Assembly: GCA_047967505.1 (NCBI GenBank)
Contig: CM106539.1
Length of the DNA stretch: 64,000 bases
Direction: 5' to 3' (one strand)
Origin: Dipteris shenzhenensis
Lineage: Eukaryota; Polypodiophyta; Polypodiopsida; Gleicheniales
Below, piece by piece: positions 44,785 to 55,439 of the stretch (position 1 is the first letter of the stretch; each line of letters opens with the position of its first letter). Both the position numbers and the translations under genes were made by a program. A model generated the notes under the pieces. The model did no database searches. It had not been told where the DNA came from and saw only the letters and a list, made by a program, of their open reading frames with translations.

Positions 44785-46500
44785 ATGATACGTACAGAGG
44801 GAAATTTAATCAAACGAGAAGTGATTGTAATGCAAAATGCCATGATACAAGGCGAGGAGTTGACACTTGAGATCGTGCTTTTTCCATTCCTATTCCCTTT
44901 TGGTCATGGTGCACATGATGGCCGACTTTTCTTTCATGAGTACTTAAAAATGAGAATTTCAGCATTCTTCTTGCTATTCACACTATACAAACCATATTTG
45001 TTGCTCATGTACCAAGTTCGCCAAGCATTCGTGATAGTGCACGGACACAGACTACTATTTTATAAAGAGATATCGATTGGAAGCGTTGCGAGAGACCAAA
45101 CATGATAAACGATGAGTTAATGAGAGACGTTTTAAAGTTTGAAATCTTGACGACAATCCCAAGTGCCCTCTTGGCATCACAGGAACTTGACGGATCTAAT
45201 GACAATGGTTGATGAGTGGCGCCTACCTCACATATTCTTAACATTGATAGCTGATGAGGTTACGGACACACGATGGTTAGAGTTTGATGACCTTGAAGAA
45301 CTTGTCAAGCAATATAATCCACAATTCACCTAGCAAGACTGTCCCGTCAAGTGTGCAATGATTTTCCCTGAGACTTCAAAAGTTTTTACAGCAATATATC
45401 TTAAGTGACAATGGCTTATTGGGAAGAGTAAAGCATTACTTAGTCAGATAGGAAGTGCACAGTCGCGGATGGCTCCATGCGCACATTATGCTATGGTTAC
45501 ATGATGATGACATTGAGCGAGTAATGAATGAAATAGATGCTCATGTCCCGTTCAAAGAAGACAATGCTTCACAACTTCCACACCATTCACTCGAAATGAA
45601 GTTATGCACGCTTGTCCAAAGAAAGCAGATGCATAGATGTAACAGCGCTTGTAAGACTGGTCCACAACCGTTTGCCAAGTGCAAGTATGGTTTTCCTTTC
45701 GACAACCATCCAGAGACGAAGGCATCTGTAGATCCGTAGACACATCGATGGATGTTCTAACTTCTACCGACCCAGCCAACAACACCAGAATGTCGTCCCA
45801 TACCATGCTGCAGTATTGCTATTATGGCAAGGGCACATGAACATTCAGAGAATCATAAACACCGGCCTCTCATACTACTTGCTAAAGTATGCCATGAAGA
45901 TAGAGCCTGTAGGAGATCTAAACTTGAATATTGAAGATGCAAAATGATTGGGCCTTGAGACACTTGATCCATTAAAGTTGAAGATGATTGCCGCATACAT
46001 GCTATCCAAGCCAACATCAACCGAGGCAACATTGACGTGTTTACAAGTACCCAATATTCATCGTAGAGCGAGGCTGTATACTCGGTCGACTCCTCACCGC
46101 CCGAGCTTCGACAAAGGTACTTGCGAAACTACTGTGTCACAACAATCCATCCTATTGATACATATTGTGGGTGGCCAAGCGTATTAGAGCAGCTCACGTT
46201 TTATGAATATTGGAAGTCATTCACACCCCAAAAAGAATGAAGGCGATATACAAACACGGTACAATGATAGACTCATTCAACAACTATGTATATCCGAGCT
46301 CTCGGCTCGTCGGCTTCACTGACTACCATCCAGCTCACCACTTTGAGGGCTTCTTCTTCAATGAGCTACTTAAAAGGATCCATTTCAGAAATGAACATAA
46401 ACTGCTCTCTCCATCCAATCGAACATGATCGTACTTTCTTGGATCTCACATTTGTGGAATCGTCCAAACGGAGTAGGACATCGAGACGCCCATCTTAGCT
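44785..46500 (+). pseudogene. Helitron Rep (HUH) nuclease region
   Basis: The first block, LEIVLFPFLFPFGHGAHDGR (about 44865-44925), is the segment upstream of Rep. The HUH motif is HAHIMLWL with HAH at 45476-45484. KQMHRCNSACKTG and CKYGFPF follow (about 45625-45700). The tyrosine motif YYLLKYAMKIEP lies at 45873-45908, with two tyrosines four residues apart after the first, the usual position of Helitron catalytic tyrosines. A TGA at 45945-45947 and several frame changes interrupt it. The next blocks, KMIAAYMLSKPTSTEATLTC and DYHPAHHFEGFFFNELLKRI, are also shared by Helitron Rep-helicases as I know them. Confidence 0.88.
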
Positions 46501-46704
46501 TACTGTAAGATTCATATGCTAGATGAAAAACGACAACAATTGACTAACATGATATTGCAAAAGAGTCCTTTGCGAGCGCTCAACATTACTTCCCTCACCA
46601 TTTGCAAAGATGCAAGCGACAACACACTAGAAATCAGCTGCATAAGAATTCTGCAACTACTAGACGAGTTCAAGGAGATGGAGACCTCGACCTTGACTAA
46701 AGAT

Positions 46705-47945
46705 TAAAGAGCTATTTACAATACTATTTTTGAGACAGCAACAGGGCTGTTTGCGGCACATCTGGGTCGGGAAAGACGTTCATGATAAAGTACATAACTT
46801 ATCATCATGTCCTACATGGGAAGTCCATAGTCTAGTTAGTGATGACTGGTGTTGCAGCACTACGCTTGAGCCGCCTTGCGACAATAGTCGATCATCAATT
46901 CACACTTCCAAAGAAGAATGAGATGTTTCGTAGAACACTTTCCAAATTAGACGATTGCTATTCTGTGTTGCTCGCTGCAAACACCATCATCATCGATGAG
47001 ATATCCATGATGAGATGTCAAATGATGAACATGTTAGTTCGACAGTTGTGTGAGATTTGCAACAACAATACTCTAGATCCATTCCACATTCTTTTTGGTG
47101 ACGTGCAGCAGCTCCGGCTAGTATGCAAATGTAGAGTTGCTCCCAAGGAATATTGTCATAAGTGCCACATCAACAACTCACCTTTCTAGAGAATGGCTAC
47201 ATTTCACCATATGCATGCCTCAATCCAACACTTAGAAGATCCAAATTTCAATAGCTTCTTAAACATCATTCGCACTGCAACACCAACAGAAGATCAGATC
47301 GAACAATATCTCGCTGGGACAATCATCACAGACGAGGAGGCACAAAGCTTCATTGACACAGAGACCACTGTTTTGTGCATGCACAGAGAGGATGCACAAT
47401 GATATAACGACAATATCCTGAGATCGCAATTTCCAATAATTGACATCATGCGAGTACAGGTCATATCAAATGCATATAACATTCTAGAATTACAAGATTG
47501 GATAATCGATCTAGATTTCCACGAGCTTCACCACGTAGTGATTAGTGTTAGGATCATGCTAATAGAAAATACTAATTTGACAATAGGAGCTGCCAATGGA
47601 GCAATAGCAACTATTCGTAACTTGGAGTGGCATGAAACAACATGCATGTTGACAAAGATTCATGCCATCATCTCTTCCACATGCGAGCCTATTACACTTA
47701 GGCACTCGAAGCACACACGAAAGGTCCTGAAACGCTCGCATTTGTGATAATTGAACACGAGTCACAAGGCTTGACACTACATGAAAAGACATTAATTGTC
47801 ATACGTGAATCGTTTGCTCCAGAATTGTGACGTATGTCATGCTGTCTCGAGTCATGAGCCGGTGACATCTTCGTATCTTGCATAGCATAAAACCTTTCGA
47901 CTTTGTGCCCATGCCTCATATAGTATACCCGCAATGTAATTAAAA
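46705..47945 (+). pseudogene. Helitron PIF1-family helicase region
   Basis: The Walker A block GTSGSGKT is at 46755-46778. TGVAALRLS follows after a stop, then the Walker B block TIIIDEISMM (about 46983-47012) and LFGDVQQL (motif III). Further on come a VIISVRIMLIENTNLTIGA-like region (near 47540-47590) and HESQGLTLHEKTLI (near 47755-47800). The C-terminal motif TYVMLSRVMSR with HLRIL is in another frame at about 47830-47880. All main PIF1 motifs survive despite stops. Confidence 0.88.
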
Positions 47946-48259
47946 AAGGTAATATCCATTCACCATCCATTAATCATCGATACGATATTTTTAATTAATA
48001 ACTAAAACGCTAAATATATAGTTCAACATATAATCTCAAACCTGTGCTTTGAAGCCAATCAACATTCTACATCCCTTCACTGTTTAACTCAATCACTATT
48101 TATTTTGGCAGATCGTACAAAAGGGATGCCTCTTTTTTTTTTCCCCAAAAAGTGGCTATTACGAAAGAGGTACGTATGCATGCGTAACTATTTTCTTTGA
48201 GGAAACAAATCTATTTAACATCAATCTACATTTTTATTCATACATTCATTCTCATTTTT

Positions 48260-48834
48260 TAGCTTTTCCAACTGTTCAAACGAAAAGCTATAGCAAAAAA
48301 GGAAGACGAAGGACGTGCCTTAAAAAAATAGAAAAAAGAGAGCAAGATTTTCTTCAACGATAAACAGATGAGAAGAGCAAACGCGGTAGGCATACAACCA
48401 CAAGAATATATCTTTGGATTTGATTCATACGAAAAATACCATCCCTTGATGGAAAAAGTAATGCAGATTCTATAGGATAGACCTAGGGCGAGCAACGAGC
48501 TCGCAGATGGATTGATAAAACACATTATACAAAAGCTATCCAATGGCCAAGAGACCATGGATGAGTTGTTGCCGCGAATAAGTGATACTTGATAAACATA
48601 CCAAGGGAATATTAATCTTTTGTATTACAATTCTACACTTTGCCCCTTTAACGTCGAACTTGAAGAGCTTGCCGATCTTGACAACCAAGCAACTGACAGC
48701 ATATTACAACAATTCAAGGATGCGTACAATCTACAGCAGGGTGAATGGCCAATAACCATTGACAAGATAGCATACAAAATTGACCCAAAATTTGCAGAAA
48801 AAACTATGGGCCATTAGCAGCAATCTTCTCAGAA
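48260..48834 (+). pseudogene. Unrecognised frame with four stops
   Basis: One plus-strand frame from about 48260 to 48817 reads as protein-like sequence with four stop codons. Blocks include GIQPQEYIFGFDSYEKYHPL, ELADGLIKHIIQKLSNGQET and YNLQQGEWPITIDKIAYKID. I do not recognise the family. It lies between the Helitron helicase and the GIY-YIG ORF, on the same strand. A GT at 48857 and an AG at 48970 would allow an intron before the next ORF, but that is speculation. Confidence 0.4.
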
Positions 48835-48980
48835 CCCAAAAAGCAACCTACTCAAGGTAAAACCCTACTGACAATACAAAACATCCTTTTGAAGTATTTT
48901 TTTTTTCCATATAATAGATTTAACTTTCACTCATCCTTTATTCAATTTTATGAACATGAGACACAAATAAGGAACCAGCC

Positions 48981-49334
48981 ATGTCAAACAACAATACCAC
49001 ATCGGTAACAAATTTTATCTATTGCATCACTTGTCTACGGAATGGCAAAAAATATGTTGGACAAACTACAGACATTGAAACATGTCTGAAACGACACAAA
49101 ACTAACCCACAATCTAAAATGATCGATGATGTCCACATGTATAAACCATTTGAAAAACACTTCAACGTGGAGGTCTTGGCATTAACTCTGAATACAGTGG
49201 AAGCAAATAACTTAGACCGTCAATACATTGCACGAATGGACATAACATCGGTCTCAGAGGGTTACAATAATATAAAAGGACACCCCACGAGTGCGAAAAA
49301 ATATTACTACTTAAAGTGCAACAATTTGATTTAA
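48981..49334 (+). CDS. GIY-YIG-type endonuclease, stand-alone, 117 residues
   Basis: This is an uninterrupted ORF from ATG 48981. The GIY-YIG signature appears as FIYCITCLRNGKKYVGQTTD (residues 12-31), with IY and YVG at the usual spacing, then LKRH with the catalytic arginine position (near residue 38). Near residue 77 NNLDRQYIARM matches the segment that usually holds the catalytic glutamate (L-E-R-x-W-I); aspartate is found instead. GYNNIKGHP near residue 95 corresponds to the conserved GYN-G end of the domain. So it has a small nuclease fold with a possibly altered active site. It lacks any additional DNA-binding domain. It is not the Penelope-type GIY-YIG, which carries cysteine pairs. 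Known relatives occur in phages, large viruses and organelle introns as well as in eukaryote genes. Whether it is expressed is unknown. Confidence 0.75.
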   Translation: MSNNNTTSVTNFIYCITCLRNGKKYVGQTTDIETCLKRHKTNPQSKMIDDVHMYKPFEKHFNVEVLALTLNTVEANNLDRQYIARMDITSVSEGYNNIKGHPTSAKKYYYLKCNNLI

Positions 49335-50377
49335 ACAACAATGTCATTTGTCTGACTTCATTTCCAAACATTCAAAATACAATTCATATTATTATTATTC
49401 TTCTTTATTCATTGTTTTAATTTGTCGACACACTCACATACATGACATTACATCACATATTCGTAAATATAGAATTTCAAATTCCACTCTACGGTTTTCA
49501 TTTATTCTACAACTAACATTACGATTTATGCATTAAGAGTTTCCAATTCTACTTTTTCGTTATTTCACAAGATCCTTTCTTCATCGTTAATTTATAATCA
49601 ACATTTTATACATTGCTCTCTTTCACCTTAGGCAGCCTACGGGCAACCTAGTTTTTCCATTGTGCTGTACTGAAATTGAAAGTGCCGATAGCGTCCCGAT
49701 ACAGATAGAATCCTGACCTGCCATGGGGGGGGATGGAAGGAGGTGGATGGAAAAGGAGCACAAAGGACGAGCGGAATGCACAAGAGACTGTGAGGCTTAG
49801 CAAATCTGTCTGCTTCAATGTTAATGATGATGGTTTCAATCCGTGAATGACAAACAGTCTCTGGTCTTTCCAGGAAATCCTTTTAATGTGGCTGAGGAGG
49901 GTATGGGAGGAATAGTTGGGTTGTGTGCTACGGCATGTCTTCAACTGGAGCTCTCCTCAGTCTCACCATGCACACCACCTCATCAGCAGCACCAGGAGCT
50001 CCATTGCATCGCCTTCCTCCCTTCACCATACATAACCCGGCTAGTCGTTTTGGAACTACCTCACCCAATTCCAGCTCAGGTTTGCTTCTAGCTCCCCACA
50101 CCCTCTTCTTTTTCATAACCGCGTTTCAGTCTCCAACTGGCTTTTCCTTGTGTTCCTGCTGCCAGCTGGGCAGCGCAGGTTACGTACAGCGGGCCTATGG
50201 CAGGAGTACTTCACGAATGACTGCAGAAAGACCAAAGTAAGTCACCCATGGGTCCGGACAACATGTGTAGCTGAAGCCGTCGAATTAACGTAAAAGTCTG
50301 GTTTCTCTAGACTCTGTGGTTAGTTTTAACAGACAAAACCAAGGGCTCCGGATTTCAGGCTTAAAATTCCGGAGGAG
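49335..50377. other. Intergenic, upstream of PPR gene
   Basis: No supported gene. The last few hundred bases before 50378 would hold the promoter and leader of the PPR gene, but I see no clear TATA box. Short open frames (49648-49944, 49923-50240) have no recognised motif. Confidence 0.5.
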
Positions 50378-52594
50378 ATGCTGTGGGTAGACTGCTGGGA
50401 CAACGAAGGTTGGGTTAGAGATATCCTCGAAAAAAAGGTTTTTCCAACTGGGGGAAGCCAAGGAGTCAGTGGGTGCAAAGCATCTCCTAACCATGCCAAG
50501 GAAGGACAAACATGTTCAAACCCGACGGAGGAGCTGGCCCGATCCCACTACATGTGCAATGCCAGATCCAGGTCTGGACTACAGACGAATGCACAACTAC
50601 CAGACGATGGCAGTATGCTGAGCTTAGAAGAGACCCTTAGTATTTTGGACCGTACGCCTCAGCTGCCTTCGGTTGACAATTATATCTGCATGTTGCAGAA
50701 ATCCAGGAAAAAGAAAGTTTTAGCGTACGCCAAGCGTGTGCATGCACATCTTCGCAACAAGGGTCTCGAAGCTTATAGAGGCCTTGGGAACTATATCGTG
50801 CCAATGTTTGTGGAATGCGGGAGTGTGCCTGACGCTCAGCAAGTTTTTGATAGGTTGATCCATCATAATGAGCATTCATGGACTTCACTTATGTTAGGGT
50901 ATGTCCTTTGTGGCCAACCGGAGCATGCTCTCAATATGTTCCATAAAATGCAAGAGGATGGTGTACATCCCAGCAGCTACACGTTTTTGGCCCTCCTAAA
51001 AGCTTGTGCTAGTCTTAAAGACGTGAAAAGAGGCAGAGAAACACATGCTAAGGTTGCAGAAAAGGGTTTTATGAGAGATCTCTTTGTGGGCAGCTCTTTG
51101 GTTGATATGTATGCAAAATGCGGCTCAACTTCAGAAGCACAGGATGTCTTTGACAAGCTGCCAGTGCGAAATGTTGTTTCGTGGAATGCCCTAATTGCAG
51201 GATATACTGAACATGGGCCCGGCCTAGAGGCACTGAAATGTTTTGAACACATGCAATTGGAGGGTATCTCTCCAGATGCTATCACATTTGCTTGCATCTT
51301 AAAAGCTTGTGGCAGCATGGGAGTCATAAGCAAGGGCCGAGAAATACATGCTGTTATAATACAGAAGGGATTTGAAAGGCATCTTATTGTCAGCAGCACT
51401 TTGGTTGACATGTACGCCAAATGCGGCTCACTTACAGAGGCACATGAAGCATTTGTTAAGTTGCCATCTCGAGATGTTGTGTCATGGAATGTACTAATTG
51501 CAGGATATGCTGATCGTGGGCATGGTCATGAAGGGCTGAAATGTTTCCAGCAGATGCAATTGGAGGGCATCTCTTTAAATTCTGTCACCTTCCTTGCTGT
51601 CTTGAAAGCTTGTGGCAGTATAGGAGCCATATGCAATGGCCGAGAAATACATACTGAGATTGCTCGAAAGGGATTTGAAAGAGATCTTTTTGTTGGCAGC
51701 AGTTTGGTCGACATGTATGCAAAATGTGGCTCACTTTCAGCTGCCCAGGAAGTCTTCGACAGGCTGCCGGTTCGGAATGTTGTGTCTTGGAGTGCACTAC
51801 TTGCTGGATATGCCGAGCATGGACCTGCTGAGGAAGCATGGAAATGTTTCAAACAGATGCAACTGGAGGGCATCTCTCCTGATGCTCCCACATTTGTTCG
51901 CATTTTGAAATCTTGTGGCAGCATGGGTGCTGTATGCAAGGGCCGAGAAATACATGCTGAGGTTGCACAAAAGGGATTAGATAGAGACCTTTTTGTTGGC
52001 AGCACTTTGGTTGACATATATGCCAAATGTGGCTCAGTTTCAGAGGCACAAGAAGTCTTTGACAAGCTTTCAGTTCGAAATGTTGTGTCATGGAATGCAA
52101 TGATAAAAGGATATGCCATCAATCATGAGGGCCACAGAGCCATCCAAAGTTTTGAGGACATGCAAGAACAGGGTGTGAAGCCAAACGCTAGTACATTGAT
52201 ATCTTTCCTTACTGCATGCAGCCATAGCAACCTGTTATTCAAGGGTCAGGAGTATATCAAGGAAATGAGAAAAGATTATGATGTTGCAATGATATTAGAA
52301 CACTGTACTTGCATGGTTGAGCTTCTTGCACGATCAGGATATTTGCTTGAGGCAGAGGAATTTCTTGAAACTATGTGGTGTCCTCCGTCGGAAGAAACTT
52401 GGACAGCTTTGCTCAGTGCCTGCAAAACCTATGGGGACGCAGAGTTAGGGCTTGGATGCTTTCAGCAGCTTGTTCAGATGAATCCAGATTCTTCTGCTTC
52501 GTATGTGCTCATGGCAAATATTTATGGAAGCGCTGGCAGGTGGAATGATGCATTTAGAACGGAGGAGCTGAGGAAACATGCAGTTGCAACGTAA
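50378..52594 (+). CDS. PLS-type pentatricopeptide-repeat protein, E-class
   Basis: This 738-residue, intron-less ORF starts at ATG 50378. PPR proteins of the PLS class bind organellar RNA, usually for C-to-U (or U-to-C) editing in chloroplasts or mitochondria. After about 125 residues without repeats there are around 14 P, L and S motifs, with four modules starting VVSWN at about residues 266, 367, 468 and 569, exactly 101 residues (303 bp) apart. Typical blocks recur: LVDMYAKCGS, LKACGSMG, KGREIHA. From about residue 603 the last repeats lead to an E region (TWTALLSACKTYGDAELGLG, YVLMANIYGSAGRWNDA). The ORF stops at TAA 52592-52594; the next frame holds the rest of the E region. No DYW deaminase is present. 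The first ATG is used; a downstream ATG near residue 88 is an alternative. No obvious transit peptide can be proven from sequence. Confidence 0.9.
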   Translation: MLWVDCWDNEGWVRDILEKKVFPTGGSQGVSGCKASPNHAKEGQTCSNPTEELARSHYMCNARSRSGLQTNAQLPDDGSMLSLEETLSILDRTPQLPSVDNYICMLQKSRKKKVLAYAKRVHAHLRNKGLEAYRGLGNYIVPMFVECGSVPDAQQVFDRLIHHNEHSWTSLMLGYVLCGQPEHALNMFHKMQEDGVHPSSYTFLALLKACASLKDVKRGRETHAKVAEKGFMRDLFVGSSLVDMYAKCGSTSEAQDVFDKLPVRNVVSWNALIAGYTEHGPGLEALKCFEHMQLEGISPDAITFACILKACGSMGVISKGREIHAVIIQKGFERHLIVSSTLVDMYAKCGSLTEAHEAFVKLPSRDVVSWNVLIAGYADRGHGHEGLKCFQQMQLEGISLNSVTFLAVLKACGSIGAICNGREIHTEIARKGFERDLFVGSSLVDMYAKCGSLSAAQEVFDRLPVRNVVSWSALLAGYAEHGPAEEAWKCFKQMQLEGISPDAPTFVRILKSCGSMGAVCKGREIHAEVAQKGLDRDLFVGSTLVDIYAKCGSVSEAQEVFDKLSVRNVVSWNAMIKGYAINHEGHRAIQSFEDMQEQGVKPNASTLISFLTACSHSNLLFKGQEYIKEMRKDYDVAMILEHCTCMVELLARSGYLLEAEEFLETMWCPPSEETWTALLSACKTYGDAELGLGCFQQLVQMNPDSSASYVLMANIYGSAGRWNDAFRTEELRKHAVAT

Positions 52595-52715
52595 ATGGCC
52601 TGCAAGTAAGCTGAAAGAGGTGATAAAAAAGGAGGTGCATGAGTACACGGTGGGTAACAATCAGAGCAAGGACTGTTCAGCAATGCCAGAAATCTTGAGA
52701 TCATGTGCCCTTTAA
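52593..52715 (+). other. Out-of-frame E-region end of the PPR protein
   Basis: In the +1 frame from 52593 one reads KLKEVIKKEVHEYTVGNN, then CSAMPEILRSC, then TAA at 52713-52715. EVHEYTVG followed by a short helix is the usual end of the PPR E/E+ region. The protein has therefore lost this end by a one-base indel near 52580-52592, or the assembly has an error there. Confidence 0.75.
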
Positions 52716-52990
52716 TAGAATGGTCTTACGAGAAGGAAGCTGGATTTTAGAAGATTTGTCCATAACTTTTGGGCTCCCAACATGGCATGGGAAGCAACTC
52801 AGTGTGACTGAAAATGAGAGGGTTAAAAATAACTCTCGTAATGGGAGGATGCTCATTTCCAGGATTAAAAGATGGGAGATCATTTGTTCGAGATGATTCC
52901 TGCATCTGTCAAGGACAGTTCGTGTTGTTTAGGGTTGATCTGTCGGCATGCATTGTGGACACCCTGTGGTATGAACTGATCATTTTAAAA

Positions 52991-53254
52991 TATATGATCT
53001 CCCCTGTAATCTATTTGTTCGTAGTAGTTGTAGCAAAATGAATACAGATTAAGGAAAGGGGGCAATTTAAAGCCCCTTACTGCCCATGAGTGCCCCAGCA
53101 GCACCACCCCACTAGGGGAATATATATGATCTCCCCTGTAATCTATTTGTTCGTAGTAGTTGTAGCAAAATGAATACAGATTAAGGAAAGGGGGCAATTT
53201 AAAGCCCCTTACTGCCCATGAGTGCCCCAGCAGCACCACCCCACTAGGGGAATT
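52991..53254. repeat. 132-bp tandem duplication
   Basis: Two units (52991-53122, 53123-53254) appear identical except at the ends and include TATATGATCTCCCCTGTAAT and CCCCACTAGGGGAA. They lie in the probable 3' flank of the PPR gene. Confidence 0.93.
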
Positions 53255-53919
53255 GTAAGTCAGACTCTGAAGATAATCACAGGTGTAACCATTCTTTTAC
53301 AAGCACATGGCAATGAGGTGGCCTGAGTCGGACATTTTTGTCACCCCAGAACTGATATCAAAAGAAGGCAAGCCCTCATGAAGAAGGGAGATGCTGCAGA
53401 GCTGAAGCAACGTTACAATTGTGGGTAGTCCCTTTGAGCATCTGAAAAAGACTTTCAAAAAAACATTGTCTTTTTGTAGGCTCTTTTTCTTCTTACTATT
53501 ACAAAGGCATTGAAAGGTGGAACTCCCCTGGCCCTGAGCTTATTTGTTTGTGAAGCTTTGGTTTTTTTTTTGGATAATTGGCTCAAAAGATTGTAAGAAA
53601 TTTTTGTGCGTGAGTGCTCCCTCATTTTGAGGCGATACGATGTTATTGATTTGTGGAACTTGGCCTTTTCCCTTCCAGTGTCTTCTATCTGAGTGCCCCA
53701 TGCTGATGTCATCCTTAGATCCCCTTGTGTTTGTCCAACTCTTTTAAAGTTGTTAGTTGCCTCTCTTATTAAGATGGCAGAGGTCCCAGATTTGACTAGA
53801 ACTCTCAATGGTGCTAGATGTCCACGTCAATGATCACTCCCTTGGGGTTGTGCAGTTCTGAAGACTTGTTGGTTACCACATCTTTTGAAGGTGGAACTGC
53901 AAGCTTGCTCTACTGCGAT

Positions 53920-54125
53920 GAGGTAGCCTACGGGATTCCTATATTTTGGCTTATTCCTTTGGACTTAGCTTCGGATGTTCATTTTCACCGAGTTCATGTG
54001 CCAGTCCCCCTATGAGGGTAGCCTATGAGATTCCTATTTTCATTTGGACTTCACCTATGACTTTTGGCTCATTCATTTGGACTTAACTTTGGACATTCCT
54101 TTTCACCAAGTGCATGTGCCAGTTC
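53920..54125. repeat. Diverged direct repeat of about 100 bp
   Basis: GAGGTAGCCTACGGGATTCC through CATGTGCCAGT recurs as GGGTAGCCTATGAGATTCC through CATGTGCCAGT, with substitutions and a small insertion. Confidence 0.7.
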
Positions 54126-54398
54126 CACAGGAAAGCTTGTGCCATACTCTAGGCTTCATCCTTTTTTGTTTTGTTTTGAGAGTCGGCTTTGCTGTGTGAG
54201 GCACTTACACCCACTAGACATCTCGTGGAGAACTCTTTCCTCCCACCTTATTTATTCGGTGCCACCTCAAGTGTGGACCCTCTGTATTATATGGAAACTT
54301 AGAGAGTGGAGAAGATACCGGGACCCTGACGGACCCAGGCATGCGGGACTTTATGTAACTTTTTCTCCTTTGAATGACACTCTATGTAACTGTTTCTC

Positions 54399-54476
54399 AC
54401 TTAATTCAGCTTAGATTCTCTGCTGTCCATTATGTTGACTTAATTCAGCTTAGATTCTCTGCTGTCCATTATGTTG
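54399..54476. repeat. 39-bp tandem duplication
   Basis: Two adjacent copies (54399-54437, 54438-54476) contain TTAATTCAGCTTAGATTCTC and appear identical. Confidence 0.95.
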
Positions 54477-55439
54477 CATACCATGTTTTCTTTTGGGTAC
54501 TTGCTAGTTTTGGTATTAAATCATCTTTCTTGGTATTTCTTAGCATTTTCAGCTTGTCTTTGGAGAATTAATTCATCTGCTTAGTTTCATTGCCAGATGT
54601 AACAATAGTAAATTTTATTTAGCAGCCAGCTAAATAGTGGGCCCTGTTGGTCCAGAAAAAGGTCACCATAGCTGTAGTTTCTTCAGTACTTTTGTACATA
54701 CAGTAGTATTGTTGGGCTTTCATGAGGGACCTGTGAGCCCCCATATAAGAAGTGTATTGGGGGTGGACCATAGAATGATAGGATGGGACATGGGGGGCTC
54801 ACATGGGCTGCAGAGAGAGAGAGAGGAGAGATCCCTGGCAGGGGAGTGTGACCATCTCTCTCATCATTTGGTAAAGGAAACTTGTTGTTTTCATCGTTTC
54901 TCTTCTCTTCCGGGCTCATCTATCAGTCTTCCGCTGCAGGATACCCTCTGGTGGGATTTTCATTTTCTAACAAATAATCCCATAGACAATTAGGTGCTGG
55001 CCTGTAAAAGGGGCTTCATCTGTACTTGCAAGGCATTCAAGTCAAGTACATTTACTGCTTTCCCAGCTTCAGCCTTGATCGGCTGCACGTGTAAGAATGA
55101 ACTAAATGTAGCTTATAGTACCAGATTCTGGACTTCGATCAACAAAAATCTGAATTTGTATGATTCGATATTTTCTAGTCTTAGAAAAGTGTTTCCATCC
55201 TATCCCCTCTTCCTAGTAAGAGTGGATTCTCTCTATCTTTCTTTTCTATTTCTGCTTGTGAGACTACTTTGACGGATGTGTCTAAATGGCTAAGCTACTG
55301 CTTCAAAGCCATGTTGCCTAGTGTCCATGAACTTTGGAGGGACTTATTAAAAGAGGCAGATGTCCCCTGGCACTCAAGCTGGATTTTAAACGACTTTGTA
55401 GGAGTTTTTTAATTCCTCTCGAACCATTCAAGAAAAAGA

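Larger units (their letters stand above)
43794..47945 (+). mobile_element. Helitron Rep-helicase, decayed
   Basis: This is a rolling-circle transposon coding region. The parts lie in the expected order: a Cys-rich N-terminal region, a FPFLFPFGHG block typical of Helitron Rep proteins, the HUH Rep nuclease and a PIF1-family helicase. The 5' TC and 3' CTRR-with-hairpin ends were not located, so the limits given are those of the coding remnants. The sequence has many stops and shifts. Neighbouring genes on the same strand may be cargo. Confidence 0.88.
52716..55439. other. Intergenic, several tandem duplications, no gene
   Basis: No supported gene between the PPR gene and the Penelope-like remnant. 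Short open frames (for example 53818-54015 and 54637-54993) lack recognised motifs. Three local duplications are given separately. Confidence 0.5.

Noticed and set aside
48981-49334. GIY-YIG as the endonuclease of the Penelope-like element
   Set aside because: The domain lacks the cysteine pattern of Penelope nucleases, lies 6 kb from the RT and has the PPR gene in between.
41335-49334. Insertion of a large DNA virus (kinase, helicase, nuclease)
   Set aside because: The helicase belongs to a Helitron with an HUH Rep domain. No capsid, polymerase or packaging gene is visible.
50378-52594. CRISPR-like array because of regular 303-bp repeats
   Set aside because: Units are coding, in frame and encode PPR motifs.
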